Source: Lysinibacillus louembei
GTDB lineage: Bacteria; Bacillota; Bacilli; Bacillales_A; Planococcaceae
Length of the DNA: 64,000 nt
Direction of reading: 5' to 3'
NCBI RefSeq assembly: GCF_033880585.1
Contig: NZ_CP137624.1
Coordinates: 2,162,001 to 2,226,000, forward strand
Under the pieces are notes generated by a model. That model saw nothing but the letters and a program-made list of their open reading frames with translations. It ran no database searches and was not told where the DNA came from. This document shows, one piece after another, positions 53,008-61,412 of the stretch (position 1 is its first letter; every line of letters begins with the position of its first letter). A program made the translations under genes and the position numbers.

Positions 53008-53449
53008 AAATAAGTGCTTTGACCATTGTGTAATAGCTGCTACCAGGTGGGTAATCTTTAATTTCACCAACCACTTGATAGCCTTTTGTTTCATAAAAAG
53101 CACGGGCTTGGAATTCAAATGTAGTTAATAGCACTTTCGTTGCACCCATCTCCTTTGCTATGTTTTCACATTGGGAAAGAAGATTGCCTCCTAGGCCTTT
53201 TCCCCTGTAGTCTTCATGAAACCAAAAATGATTGATTTCTAACCAATTCCAATAAATCTCTGCATATAAGCCACCAATCCAATTTCCGTTGTCATCTGAT
53301 ACGATGATGTTGACTGGCTGTATAGCTTTCTTTTGTCTTATTTCTTTATGATATATAGAGTGTTCATTGTTAAATTCTCGAATTTTTCCTTGTAAAAAGG
53401 CTGCAAAGCTTTCGTTCTGTTGCAATAAAATTTCTATGTGATGATCCAT
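53006..53449 (-). CDS. GNAT-family N-acetyltransferase
   Basis: 147-residue GNAT protein. The acetyl-CoA loop is HEDYRGKGLGGNLLSQCE (about 79-96), then the C-terminal segment ARAFYETKGYQVVGEIKDYPPGSSYYTMVK, typical of a well-known GNAT subgroup in Bacillus. Substrate unknown. It is 15 bases after the phosphatase gene and probably co-transcribed with it. Confidence 0.83.
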   Translation of the reverse strand: MDHHIEILLQQNESFAAFLQGKIREFNNEHSIYHKEIRQKKAIQPVNIIVSDDNGNWIGGLYAEIYWNWLEINHFWFHEDYRGKGLGGNLLSQCENIAKEMGATKVLLTTFEFQARAFYETKGYQVVGEIKDYPPGSSYYTMVKALI

Positions 53450-53464
53450 TTTTGCTCCTCTAAT

Positions 53465-54004
53465 TTATTTCCATATTCGTGTGTAAGTAACTCCATTATT
53501 TATATTTTCTAATAGGAAAATATCTGGGTTACTAAGTTTTTGCCATTCAACAAAGCCAAATTTTTCATTATAATGCTTCAACAGTAATGACAATAGGTTT
53601 CCATGTGTGACAATAACGATATGATTGTTTGAGCTTTGAAAAGCTTCCTCAACAACTGCGATAATGCGTGTCATTGCTTCATAGCTCGATTCGCCACCTT
53701 CAAATTTTAGTTCCATGTCTTGAGATGTTCGTTGCAATTTTTCAAACCAATCTGGCAAGTTTTGAGTGCTAAGCACACGTTCGCTTAATCGGTTGTCCTG
53801 TGCTATGGCAAGATGTGAGCTTTGTGCAAATGGTTGAATGGATTCTAACGCACGTTTATATGGACTTGTAATAATATAATCTATTGTTAAATCAGCAAAA
53901 AAGTTGCTTAGCTCTAAGGCTTGCTTATAGCCTTGTTCTGTTAGGGATGCATCAATATGCTGCCCCTCTGCTTCACAATGTCTCACCAGATATATTTTTT
54001 TCAA
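53465..54004 (-). CDS. histidine phosphatase family protein
   Basis: 179-residue branch-1 histidine phosphatase. The catalytic motif is LVRHCEAEG (RHG variant RHC), then ITSPYKRALESIQP, FEGGESSYEAMTR and the second His in VTHGNLLSLLL. A TTG at 54004 is the likely start (fold starts at KKIYLVRH). The frame extends to an ATG at 54079, but its extra 25 residues are AT-rich and contain a - strand extended -10 (TGTTATAAT, 54057-54065), suggesting they are promoter rather than protein. Confidence 0.75.
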   Translation of the reverse strand: MKKIYLVRHCEAEGQHIDASLTEQGYKQALELSNFFADLTIDYIITSPYKRALESIQPFAQSSHLAIAQDNRLSERVLSTQNLPDWFEKLQRTSQDMELKFEGGESSYEAMTRIIAVVEEAFQSSNNHIVIVTHGNLLSLLLKHYNEKFGFVEWQKLSNPDIFLLENINNGVTYTRIWK

Positions 54005-54102
54005 AGTATCGCATATATCCTTAATTTTGAATTTATAGAAAATTATAATTGGGAGAATTATAACATAATAGGACAACAAATTTTAGCGAAAGGCACAAAA
54101 AA

Positions 54103-54609
54103 TCATTGCTGTATAAATCTTCTCAAATCCCGTTCTGATTTTACTATTACCACTTTACTATGAAACGGCTGTAACTGCTCTTGAATTTTCCACTGACCTG
54201 TTTTTTCATAAAATTTATTCCATTTGTACATATTGCGCAGCATTTTGAGTGTTGGCTTGTAATTTGATTTTTCTAGACCAAACGCTTGCTTAACAAAGCG
54301 CTTATTAATTCGCCATAGCCTTGTCAAATAGGAGGGCTGTAAGTGAACAATATAGTCGGCTTGCTCGAAAAGGGGGGCTACCCAATGCTGGGAGTGTGCT
54401 CCTTCTGTAATCCATTCGCTTTGCTGAAGTATTTGTTGGATTATTTGAGCAATGGCTTCATCCGTGCGGCGGATATCGCCAGTAGGATGACGTTCCCACA
54501 CAATATTATCTAGTTCAATATAATTTATTTGATATTGGCTTGCTAACAGCTTTGCGAAAGTCGATTTACCACTTCCTACACCGCCGATAATATGAATTTT
54601 TTTCTTCAA
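54103..54609 (-). CDS. P-loop kinase-like protein (DNA topology modulation FlaR-like)
   Basis: 168-residue nucleoside/adenylate-kinase-like ATPase. Walker A is GGVGSGKSTFAK (about 9-20), then LDNIVW, ITEGAHSQHWVAPLFEQADYIVHL (LID-like) and an Arg-rich helical end. Members are annotated as FlaR or topology-modulation proteins, but no biochemical role is certain. First gene of the apparent - strand group 54609-53006. Confidence 0.78.
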   Translation of the reverse strand: MKKKIHIIGGVGSGKSTFAKLLASQYQINYIELDNIVWERHPTGDIRRTDEAIAQIIQQILQQSEWITEGAHSQHWVAPLFEQADYIVHLQPSYLTRLWRINKRFVKQAFGLEKSNYKPTLKMLRNMYKWNKFYEKTGQWKIQEQLQPFHSKVVIVKSERDLRRFIQQ

Positions 54610-54692
54610 CTTAGCTCATTCCTTTATTGATTTGCGTACAGCCATTGTAGCATACAGGGGAAGGGGAGAAAGCTAATTTTCCACAATAGGTG

Positions 54693-54720
54693 TTGACAAT
54701 CATTATTTTTAAAATATAAT
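54693..54720 (+). promoter_or_regulatory. promoter of the heme-type ABC operon
   Basis: Consensus TTGACA, a 16-nt spacer, then TATAAT. The Fur box begins at the next base. Confidence 0.8.
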
Positions 54721-54735
54721 TGATAATGATTTTCA
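54721..54735. promoter_or_regulatory. Fur box
   Basis: TGATAATGATTTTCA matches the 7-1-7 Fur consensus (TGATAATNATTATCA) at all but one base, directly after the -10. Iron-loaded Fur would block initiation. Confidence 0.85.
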
Positions 54736-54761
54736 TTATTAATTAAGTGGAGGGTTTTCAG

Positions 54762-55775
54762 TTGAAAAAGTTATTAGCTGTATTTATATGTGCGATGCTT
54801 TTATTAGTGGCATGCGCGGAAAAAAAGGAAGAGCAACAAGTAGAAAAAGAAGATGCTACAGTAGATGAACAAGAGCAAGCAACAAATGAAACAGAGTCAG
54901 AGGAACAAGCAGAAGACGAAGGACTAACATTAGAAAATGATGGGATAGATGAGGCGAAATTCCAAGAATTATTAGCGGCTCTTCCAGCAGAGAAGCCAGA
55001 GCGCATCGTTGTGACATCTGTTCCGTTAACAGAAATGTTGTATTTATTGGATGTGGAGCCAGTTGGGGTACCTACTTCAACAAATCCAATTCCAGAGGCA
55101 TTCCAGCATATCGCACAAATCGGTTCACCGATGACGCCAGATTTAGAGGCGATTACAAATTTAGAAACAGATTTATTAATTGGCGCAAAATCATTGCAGT
55201 CATCGCTTGATAAAAGCTTGGAAGGTCTTAATTTAACAACAGCCTACTTACCAACAGATTCATTTGAGGATTTAAAATTAAGCTTTAAGGTGCTAGGTAC
55301 ATATTTAGGGAAGGAAGAAAAAATGAATGAAGTGCTAAGCTCGATTCTTGATAAAGAAAATGAATTAACGAAGCTAGCAGAAGGAAAAGAGTTACCACGT
55401 GTTTTATTAATGATTGGTACATCAGATTCATTTATGGTGATGAGTGAAAATTCATATTTAGGAAGCTTAGTGAAACGTTTAGGTGCAGAAAATATTGCAA
55501 CAACGGATTTAAAAGTAGATTCGACATACTCAGCGGTTAATTTAGAGGATGTGATTGTTTCTGATCCAGATATTATTTTAGTATTAGCTTCAGGAGATCA
55601 TGGGGCTAGCGAGGAAATGTTCAAGGAAGAAGTAGCCAAAAATGACGCTTGGACAAAGCTATCCGCTTATAAAAATGACCAAATTCATATTTTAGATTAC
55701 AGCACATTCGGTGTGACATCCATTATGAATGTAGAAAATGCATTGACAAAAGTAGCAGATTATTTTGTGAAATAA
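54762..55775 (+). CDS. heme/siderophore ABC transporter substrate-binding lipoprotein
   Basis: 337-residue lipoprotein (LLLVAC, Cys18) with a long Glu-rich linker (~19-50). A class III binding protein domain follows (PERIVVTSVPLTEMLYLLDVEPVGVP, then ITNLETDLLIG and INVENAL-like end). The TTG at 54762 is 7 bases after GGAGGG; the upstream GTG at 54747 is rejected. As first gene of a Fur-controlled operon that ends in a HugZ-family protein it is probably the heme receptor (HmuT-like); a siderophore cannot be excluded. Confidence 0.85.
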   Translation: MKKLLAVFICAMLLLVACAEKKEEQQVEKEDATVDEQEQATNETESEEQAEDEGLTLENDGIDEAKFQELLAALPAEKPERIVVTSVPLTEMLYLLDVEPVGVPTSTNPIPEAFQHIAQIGSPMTPDLEAITNLETDLLIGAKSLQSSLDKSLEGLNLTTAYLPTDSFEDLKLSFKVLGTYLGKEEKMNEVLSSILDKENELTKLAEGKELPRVLLMIGTSDSFMVMSENSYLGSLVKRLGAENIATTDLKVDSTYSAVNLEDVIVSDPDIILVLASGDHGASEEMFKEEVAKNDAWTKLSAYKNDQIHILDYSTFGVTSIMNVENALTKVADYFVK

Positions 55776-55796
55776 GCAAAGGGGTTTGAGGCAATT

Positions 55797-56786
55797 ATGG
55801 TAAGTACAGCTAAAAGTCGTGCTATCATTATCATTACATTTTGCTGCTTACTACTTTTTGCCGTAATCGCAATCGGTTTAGGTAGCGTACGTATAGCAGT
55901 GCCAGATATATTAACGACATTATTCACAGCAGCAGGTGAAACAAAATTTCAAACGATTATTTTTGATATTCGCTTACCGCGTGTACTCCTTGCTTTAATT
56001 ATTGGGGCCAATATCGCCATTTCAGGTGCGTTATTGCAGGCTGTGATGGGCAATCCATTGGCAGACCCAGGTTTAACAGGTGTAACGGCAGGGGCAGCAG
56101 CCTTTGTACTAGTCATTATGCTCGTTTATCCAGAGTATACATACTTAGTGCCAATTGCAGCTTTTGTTGGGGGCATCATTGCAGCCTTTATCGTTTATGC
56201 ATTAGCATGGCGTCGCACTGGTATTACACCTATTACCATCATCTTGTCAGGTGTAGCGGTAAATGCATTATGTGGGGGCATAGTTGGGTTTCTTTCTATC
56301 ATATATAGCGACCGATTGCCATCAGCAGTGCAATGGTTAAATGGTAGCTTGGCGGCGAAGGGAAATAACTCTTTGCTGATGATTTATCCGTATACATTGG
56401 TTGGCTGGATTTTATCTATCTTTGCCATTCGTAAAGCCAATATTATTCGTTTAGGTGACCAAGTGGCAACGAATTTAGGTGAGAATGTCACACGTATCCG
56501 TATTGCGTTATCTTTGCTTGCTGTTTTTTTAACGGCTATTTCTGTAGCGGCTATTGGAATGATTGGCTTTATTGGATTGATTGTGCCACATATGGCGCGC
56601 TTACTTGTTGGCTCAGATTATAAATATATGATGCCAATGAGCATGATTTTAGGGGCGCTTGTACTGTTATTAGCAGATACGGGTGGACGAACATTGTTTG
56701 CACCGCTAGATATTCCTGCTGGTATTTTAATGGCGGTTATTGGTGGACCCTATTTCTTATATTTAATGCGTAGGAGGGCATTTTAA
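55797..56786 (+). CDS. heme/siderophore ABC transporter permease (FecCD family)
   Basis: 329-residue permease with about nine to ten membrane segments of the BtuC/FecCD family. Landmarks are IRLPRVLLALIIGANIAISGALLQAVMGNPLADPGLTG (early) and GFIGLIVPHMARLLVG near the end (ATPase-coupling region). It likely forms a homodimer with the ATPase encoded next (HmuU-like). It overlaps that gene by one base. Confidence 0.92.
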   Translation: MVSTAKSRAIIIITFCCLLLFAVIAIGLGSVRIAVPDILTTLFTAAGETKFQTIIFDIRLPRVLLALIIGANIAISGALLQAVMGNPLADPGLTGVTAGAAAFVLVIMLVYPEYTYLVPIAAFVGGIIAAFIVYALAWRRTGITPITIILSGVAVNALCGGIVGFLSIIYSDRLPSAVQWLNGSLAAKGNNSLLMIYPYTLVGWILSIFAIRKANIIRLGDQVATNLGENVTRIRIALSLLAVFLTAISVAAIGMIGFIGLIVPHMARLLVGSDYKYMMPMSMILGALVLLLADTGGRTLFAPLDIPAGILMAVIGGPYFLYLMRRRAF

Positions 56787-57565
56787 TGCTAGTAGTTGAT
56801 CATGTCTGTATTCGTTATGAACAAAAGCAAGTGATCAAGGACTTTTCCTTTGAAGTAGCAAACGGAGAGATTGTCTCTATTATCGGTCCAAACGGCTCAG
56901 GGAAATCGACATTATTAAAATCAATTGCACGCATGCACCCTTATGATAAAGGTCAGATTACATTAAATAAGACGAATATGAAATCGATGAACTCGAAGGA
57001 AATTGCCAAAAGGCTTTGTATGCTAAGTCAGCGCAATCAAGCGCCAAACGATATTACGGTGGAAAATTTAGTGAGCTATGGTCGTTATCCGCATAAAAAG
57101 TGGTTTGAACGTTTAAATGATGATGATATGCAAATCGTGCACTGGGCTTTAGAAAAAACGCATTTATTACATTATAAGGACCGCCCTATTTCAGCTTTAT
57201 CAGGTGGTGAATCACAGCGTGCTTGGATTGCGATGGCTTTAGCGCAACGGCCACAAATTTTATTGCTTGATGAACCAACGACATACTTAGATATTTCGCA
57301 TCAGCATGAAGTATTGCAGCTTGTGCGTGAGCTGAATGAAGAAATGGGTATGACGGTTGTGATGGTATTGCACGATTTGAATCAAGCAGCTGCCTACAGT
57401 GATAAAATTGTCGTCATACAAGAAGGTAGCTGTAAATGCATTGGCAATCCAAAAGAAGTGATGACAACAGGCATGATTCGTGAGGTCTACAGGATGGAAT
57501 CAGAGGTAGAGTATGTTGCTTGGGATCAAGCGCCGCGCATCCATTTAGTAAGTGCGGTCAAATAG
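56786..57565 (+). CDS. heme/siderophore ABC transporter ATP-binding protein
   Basis: 259-residue FepC/HmuV-type ATPase. Walker A is GPNGSGKSTLLK (about 36-47), Q-loop LSQRNQAP, signature SALSGGESQRAW, Walker B ILLLDEPTTYLD, switch His VLHDLNQA. Coupled to the permease by stop/start overlap. Confidence 0.93.
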   Translation: MLVVDHVCIRYEQKQVIKDFSFEVANGEIVSIIGPNGSGKSTLLKSIARMHPYDKGQITLNKTNMKSMNSKEIAKRLCMLSQRNQAPNDITVENLVSYGRYPHKKWFERLNDDDMQIVHWALEKTHLLHYKDRPISALSGGESQRAWIAMALAQRPQILLLDEPTTYLDISHQHEVLQLVRELNEEMGMTVVMVLHDLNQAAAYSDKIVVIQEGSCKCIGNPKEVMTTGMIREVYRMESEVEYVAWDQAPRIHLVSAVK

Positions 57566-57575
57566 GAGGAAGAAA

Positions 57576-58067
57576 ATGAAACCAGTTAATATTGAAAAAG
57601 AGAAGGAAAACTTTTTACATTTTATCGACAGCAAAAAAACGTGTGTTATGAGTATGTTAAACGCTGAGGGGGAGCCTTTTATTAGCAATTCACCCTTTGT
57701 AAAAATAGGCGATGTTTTTTATATTTATATTAGCCGTATTGCTGACCATTATCGCTTTTTGGAAAATAGCAAATTTGTAGACATAATGTTAATTGCAGAT
57801 GAAGCGAGCACGCATAACCATTTTGCAACAGAGCGACTGCGCTTTAAATGTGTGCCAGAAAATATCGGCAATGAAGGGCATGAGGAAATTTTTGAAGCCT
57901 TTTCAAAAACACACGGCAATCAAATTATGTCATTGTTAAAAACATTGGATTTCTCCCTATTCGCATTAGCACCTGTTGAAGGGCGCTATGTTGTAGGGTT
58001 TGGTAAAGCATTTGAAGTGAATCCTTCAGGCACGAAATTTGAGCATGTTGTAGTAGATAAGAAATAA
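57576..58067 (+). CDS. HugZ-family heme utilisation protein
   Basis: 163-residue split-barrel protein of the HugZ/HutZ family (pyridoxamine-phosphate-oxidase-like fold). It shows SMLNAEGEPFISNSPFV, FYIYISRIADHYRFLENS, a RLRFKC core and a C-terminal RYVVGFGKAFEVNPSG loop. Known members degrade or bind heme and release iron. It lies 10 bases after the ATPase with a perfect AGGAGG. Its place in the Fur operon is the strongest hint that the transporter carries heme. An upstream in-frame start at 57552 is an artefact. Confidence 0.85.
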   Translation: MKPVNIEKEKENFLHFIDSKKTCVMSMLNAEGEPFISNSPFVKIGDVFYIYISRIADHYRFLENSKFVDIMLIADEASTHNHFATERLRFKCVPENIGNEGHEEIFEAFSKTHGNQIMSLLKTLDFSLFALAPVEGRYVVGFGKAFEVNPSGTKFEHVVVDKK

Positions 58068-58078
58068 TGAAAAAAGCG

Positions 58079-58105
58079 GCGTCTGATATTTTCAGACGCT
58101 ATTTT
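58079..58105 (+). terminator. heme operon terminator
   Basis: GCGTCTGA / TCAGACGC stem, 5-nt loop, then T5. Confidence 0.75.
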
Positions 58106-58125
58106 TATGTGGAAGCAATGGATTT

Positions 58126-58596
58126 TTAAATTTGAATAGCCATCTTGCGACTTATGCTCTCCATACCTAAATGCTTGTAAAAATCAATAGCATTTGTATT
58201 GAATTCCCAAACATTGAGCTCTATAGATGTGACATTCATAGTTTGTGCCCAAGTGACACAAGCTGTAAATAATAATTTCCCAACCCCTTGTTTTTGTACA
58301 TCCTTTTTGACACCAAAATCATGGATATACGCATATTGACGCTGAACTAAGGAATCAAAAGATGGAGTAGATTCAATACTAATGACAGCAAAGCCAATGA
58401 CAACTTCTTTATTTTTAGCAATAAAAACCATGCTATTTGAACTTTCAAGTAATTCCTTGTAATAAGCTTCTGGCATAACAGATGCTACACTTTTAAAAAC
58501 AGTTGGAACCTCTGCAACATGTTCGTCATGCCCCTCTTTTACAAGGGTATTGATTGCTTGATAATTCTCTAATGTAGCGCTACAAATTGTCACCAT
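58126..58596 (-). CDS. GNAT-family N-acetyltransferase
   Basis: 156-residue GNAT enzyme with the acetyl-CoA loop VKKDVQKQGVGKLLFTA (about 97-113) and the final ELNVWEFNTNAIDFYKHLGMESISRKM. It is of the type that acetylates small amines; substrate unknown. GGAGGAATTTT precedes the start. It is divergent from the SRPBCC-ArsR pair. Confidence 0.83.
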   Translation of the reverse strand: MVTICSATLENYQAINTLVKEGHDEHVAEVPTVFKSVASVMPEAYYKELLESSNSMVFIAKNKEVVIGFAVISIESTPSFDSLVQRQYAYIHDFGVKKDVQKQGVGKLLFTACVTWAQTMNVTSIELNVWEFNTNAIDFYKHLGMESISRKMAIQI

Positions 58597-58663
58597 AAAA
58601 TTCCTCCAATAATTTTTTAATCAACTATAGCACCATATACTAATAAATGGAATAACTTTATTG

Positions 58664-58691
58664 TTGACATACAACCAAAAGGTGTTATATA
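58664..58691 (+). promoter_or_regulatory. promoter of the SRPBCC-ArsR pair
   Basis: TTGACA, a 16-nt spacer, then TATATA. The -10 falls at the centre of the palindrome 58671-58712. Confidence 0.65.
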
Positions 58692-58712
58692 TTTATAACA
58701 CCTTTTGGTTGT
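58671..58712. promoter_or_regulatory. 42-bp palindrome over the SRPBCC-ArsR promoter
   Basis: 19-bp perfect arms ACAACCAAAAGGTGTTATA (58671-58689) and its exact complement (58694-58712), loop TATT. It covers the -10 and start region. Position and symmetry suggest the operator of the co-encoded ArsR protein; there is no upstream gene for it to terminate. Confidence 0.75.
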
Positions 58713-58737
58713 ACTTTTAATAGGGGGAATTAAAACA

Positions 58738-59151
58738 ATGACAAACGATATTATTAAAACGATATTATTAAATGCACCGATTACGAAGGTTTGGAGCATC
58801 GTATCAACGGCAGAAGGAATTGGCGCATGGTTTATGCCAAATGATTTTCAGGCAATTGAAGGGCATCACTTTACAATTCAATCACCATTTGGACCTTCGC
58901 CATGTGTAGTTGAAAAAATAGAAGCACCACATTTCCTGCGTTTTGCTTGGGATGAGGATGGCTGGTATGTGACATTTGAGTTAAAGGAAATGGGCGAACA
59001 AACAGAGTTTATATTAACGCATGGCGGTTGGAAGGAAGAGGGGCATATTATTCCGAAAGCTAACATGTCTGTTGAAGCGGTGCGTCAAAATATGGATGGT
59101 GGCTGGACAGCGATTGTTGGTAAAAAATTAAAAGAGGTAGTGGAGGCGTAA
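58738..59151 (+). CDS. SRPBCC (AHSA1-like) protein
   Basis: 137-residue START/Bet v1-like protein of the AHSA1 group. KTILLNAPITKVWSIVSTAEGIGAWFMPNDF is the typical start, LRFAWDEDGWYVTFELKE the core, and SVEAVRQNMDGGWTAIVGKKLKEVV the last helix. Such proteins bind small hydrophobic ligands; paired with an ArsR protein they form a common Bacillus module. The ATG at 58738 follows GGGGGA. It overlaps arsR by one base. Confidence 0.87.
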   Translation: MTNDIIKTILLNAPITKVWSIVSTAEGIGAWFMPNDFQAIEGHHFTIQSPFGPSPCVVEKIEAPHFLRFAWDEDGWYVTFELKEMGEQTEFILTHGGWKEEGHIIPKANMSVEAVRQNMDGGWTAIVGKKLKEVVEA

Positions 59152-59471
59152 TGGCACAGCCTGCCGAAAAATACGATGTATTCCAAGCGATTGCTGATTC
59201 GACGAGACGCGATATTTTACAGCTATTAACAAAAGGAGACCAGCCAATTGCCGCTATTTCTGCGCAATTTCCGATGAGTCGCACAGCGGTTGTCAAGCAT
59301 TTAACCGTGCTGGAGCAAGCCTGTCTCGTCGCTACTGAGAAAAAAGGACGCGAAAAAATTTATACGCTGCATGTAGAAGGCTTGAAGGAAGTTGAAGATT
59401 GGTTGCAATATTTTGAGCTATTTTGGGATAATAAATTGTCACAGCTACAGCGTTTAGTGGAGGAGCCTTGA
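59151..59471 (+). CDS. ArsR-family HTH repressor (SRPBCC-linked)
   Basis: 106-residue winged-helix protein. YDVFQAIADSTRRDILQLL is the typical start, QFPMSRTAVVKHLTVLEQACLV the HTH, EKKGREKIYTLH the wing. No metal-binding CxC is present, so a non-metal signal is likely, perhaps a ligand of the SRPBCC partner. Start/stop overlap with that gene implies coupled translation. It probably binds the 42-bp palindrome. Confidence 0.9.
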   Translation: MAQPAEKYDVFQAIADSTRRDILQLLTKGDQPIAAISAQFPMSRTAVVKHLTVLEQACLVATEKKGREKIYTLHVEGLKEVEDWLQYFELFWDNKLSQLQRLVEEP

Positions 59472-59492
59472 AATTCTCAAGGCTCTTTTTGA
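59464..59492 (+). terminator. arsR terminator
   Basis: 9-bp stem GAGCCTTGA / TCAAGGCTC, 5-nt loop, then T5. Confidence 0.8.
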
Positions 59493-59515
59493 ATTTGCAC
59501 ATCCGATTACACAAA

Positions 59516-59896
59516 TTACAGTTCTTTTTCAATTAACGCAAAATAATTGCTTTCCTCATCTGCGAAGTTAAATAATTTCCCTGATGGAATAGTTACTAAA
59601 TCGCCAACTGTAATTCCTTTTTCTTTAAATTCCTCATACAAAGCTTCCACATTTGTTGCATAAAACATGATGGAAGGTGTACCCAAGTTTAACTCAGGCT
59701 GCATTTTAGCAATGACCGCTTTATTATGAAGGATAAAAGAGGTTTGTACATCTTTTGAAGGTGCAATTTCAATTATTCGCATACCATGACTTTCCTCGTC
59801 CTGTATAACAACAAAGCCGATTTTTTCTGTCCAGAACTTTACCGCTGCATCCTGATTGTCTACATAAAGCATAATTTGTCCAATTTGGTGAATCAT
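59516..59896 (-). CDS. VOC (glyoxalase) family protein
   Basis: 126-residue VOC-fold protein (IGQIMLYVDNQDAAVKFWTEKIGF, ending FNFADEESNYFALIEKE), of the type often annotated as glyoxalase or extradiol-dioxygenase-like; substrate unknown. The ATG at 59896 follows AAGGAGG by 6 bases; upstream ATGs in the same frame lie in or before that site. Confidence 0.85.
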   Translation of the reverse strand: MIHQIGQIMLYVDNQDAAVKFWTEKIGFVVIQDEESHGMRIIEIAPSKDVQTSFILHNKAVIAKMQPELNLGTPSIMFYATNVEALYEEFKEKGITVGDLVTIPSGKLFNFADEESNYFALIEKEL

Positions 59897-60028
59897 CGAA
59901 TTCCTCCTTCTCATCAATTACATTCATTGTACCGCAAATGACTACTAATTGAAATTTGTAGCAGACCTTTGAACAAAAAAGCAAGATGGATTATGATTAG
60001 TGTAGAGATGGAATAGGGAGGCTTAGCA

Positions 60029-61225
60029 ATGGATGTGTTAAATGTTTTAGATAAACTTGATCAAATTGAAATATTGTTTGAGCCAATTTATAGTGCAGAT
60101 GAGCATAGTGTTGCCGCATATGAGGTGCTAGGGCAATTAGATGACAATGTCAATTTAAAAACATTTTCTAAAAGTGAGGAAGTGCCAGAAGAAATTCGTG
60201 CAGAAGTTGAACAGCTTGTGATTCGAGCATCTCTACAAAAGGTAGGGCAAAATATCCAAGATGTTGATTTATATATACCTTGTAACCCCAATTTGTTGAT
60301 GCTTGATTTTGGTGAAAGTTATTTCGCTTTATTAAAGGAAATGCTGCCAGAGCATTTATTATCGCATATTGTGCTAGTAATTAGTGAGCATCATTTTAGC
60401 GGAAATATAGAGCAATTACATCATGTCGTAAAATATATGAAAACATATGGAATTAAGGTGGCGCTTGATGATATTGGTCCACACAGCAATTTGAACCATA
60501 TCCTTTTGCTAGAGCCTTACGTGTTAAAAATGAAAGTAGAGCAATTAAACTACAATCACTGGAGTACACAAAACCATGTTTTTTCAACGCTTCGTACATT
60601 AGCTTTAAAAATTGGTGCATCCTTATTAGTAAGCGATATAGATGCAGCGTACCAATTGCAGCATGGCTGGAAAAGCGGTGCACGTTATTATAAAGGAGCC
60701 TATTTAGATAAGCCTTTGAAAGATTTTATTGCACGCGATACATTGAAATCGCGCTTCCATGATGAATGTCAGCAATTTATTTTAACTGAAAAGAAGCTGT
60801 TAGAGAAAAAGTATGAAGCGATGAAAACATTAGAAAGAAAAATCGTTTTAGCGGTAGAGCAAGCAGAGCCAACGAGTGCCAATATCGATAGCTTATTAAA
60901 GTTAGCAGAAAAGCTGCGCCCTTATATTTTTCGTTTATATATTTGCGATGGGGAAGGGTTCCAAACAACGCCGAATATTATGTTAATAGAAGGAAATTGG
61001 CATATTCAAAAAGAAGCAATTCATAAAAATTGGAGCTGGCGACCATATTTTTTACAAAATTTAATTAAAATGCGGCACGATGGGCAAAATAAATTTTCCG
61101 AAATATACAGCGATATTGAAACGGCAGAGTTAACGAGAACTTATTCAATGGCATTACCTAAAAACGAATTCCTATTCGTCGACATCACATATGACTATTT
61201 ATATGAGAATAACATTGTAAGTTAA
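60029..61225 (+). CDS. ykuI: YkuI-like EAL-domain protein, probably a c-di-GMP binder
   Basis: 398 residues: an EAL domain (~15-245) and a C-terminal PAS-like YkuI_C domain (~250-395, SFRIY-like YIFRLYICDGEG, NWSWRPYFLQNLIKMR). It matches my memory of B. subtilis YkuI along its length. EAL reads YEVLGQ, and the catalytic DDFG-type loop reads ALDDIGPHSN, so hydrolysis may be weak or absent, as reported for YkuI, which binds c-di-GMP without turnover. Ribosome site AGGGAGG. Transcribed alone. Confidence 0.85.
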   Translation: MDVLNVLDKLDQIEILFEPIYSADEHSVAAYEVLGQLDDNVNLKTFSKSEEVPEEIRAEVEQLVIRASLQKVGQNIQDVDLYIPCNPNLLMLDFGESYFALLKEMLPEHLLSHIVLVISEHHFSGNIEQLHHVVKYMKTYGIKVALDDIGPHSNLNHILLLEPYVLKMKVEQLNYNHWSTQNHVFSTLRTLALKIGASLLVSDIDAAYQLQHGWKSGARYYKGAYLDKPLKDFIARDTLKSRFHDECQQFILTEKKLLEKKYEAMKTLERKIVLAVEQAEPTSANIDSLLKLAEKLRPYIFRLYICDGEGFQTTPNIMLIEGNWHIQKEAIHKNWSWRPYFLQNLIKMRHDGQNKFSEIYSDIETAELTRTYSMALPKNEFLFVDITYDYLYENNIVS

Positions 61226-61343
61226 TCGAATTTTTGAACTTATAATACTTTCCTTTTAAGGTGTTGAAATTGCTGAATAAAAGGGCTAATATAGTAGGGA
61301 GAGATTTTTGTCGAAAATATGTCGACCTAGCGTAAGTATTAGT

Positions 61344-61368
61344 GAAGTATATCGTACTTCTTTTTTAT
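61344..61368 (+). terminator. ykuI terminator
   Basis: GAAGTA TATCG TACTTC hairpin followed by T6. The stem is short but the T-run is clear. Confidence 0.6.
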
Positions 61369-61412
61369 TTGCCTTGCGCTAGTATAATACAATTAAAGGG
61401 GTTTTGATTTCA

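Noticed and set aside
54005-54079. N-terminal extension of the histidine phosphatase
   Set aside because: AT-rich hydrophobic stretch containing a likely promoter on the same strand; the fold begins at the TTG start at 54004.
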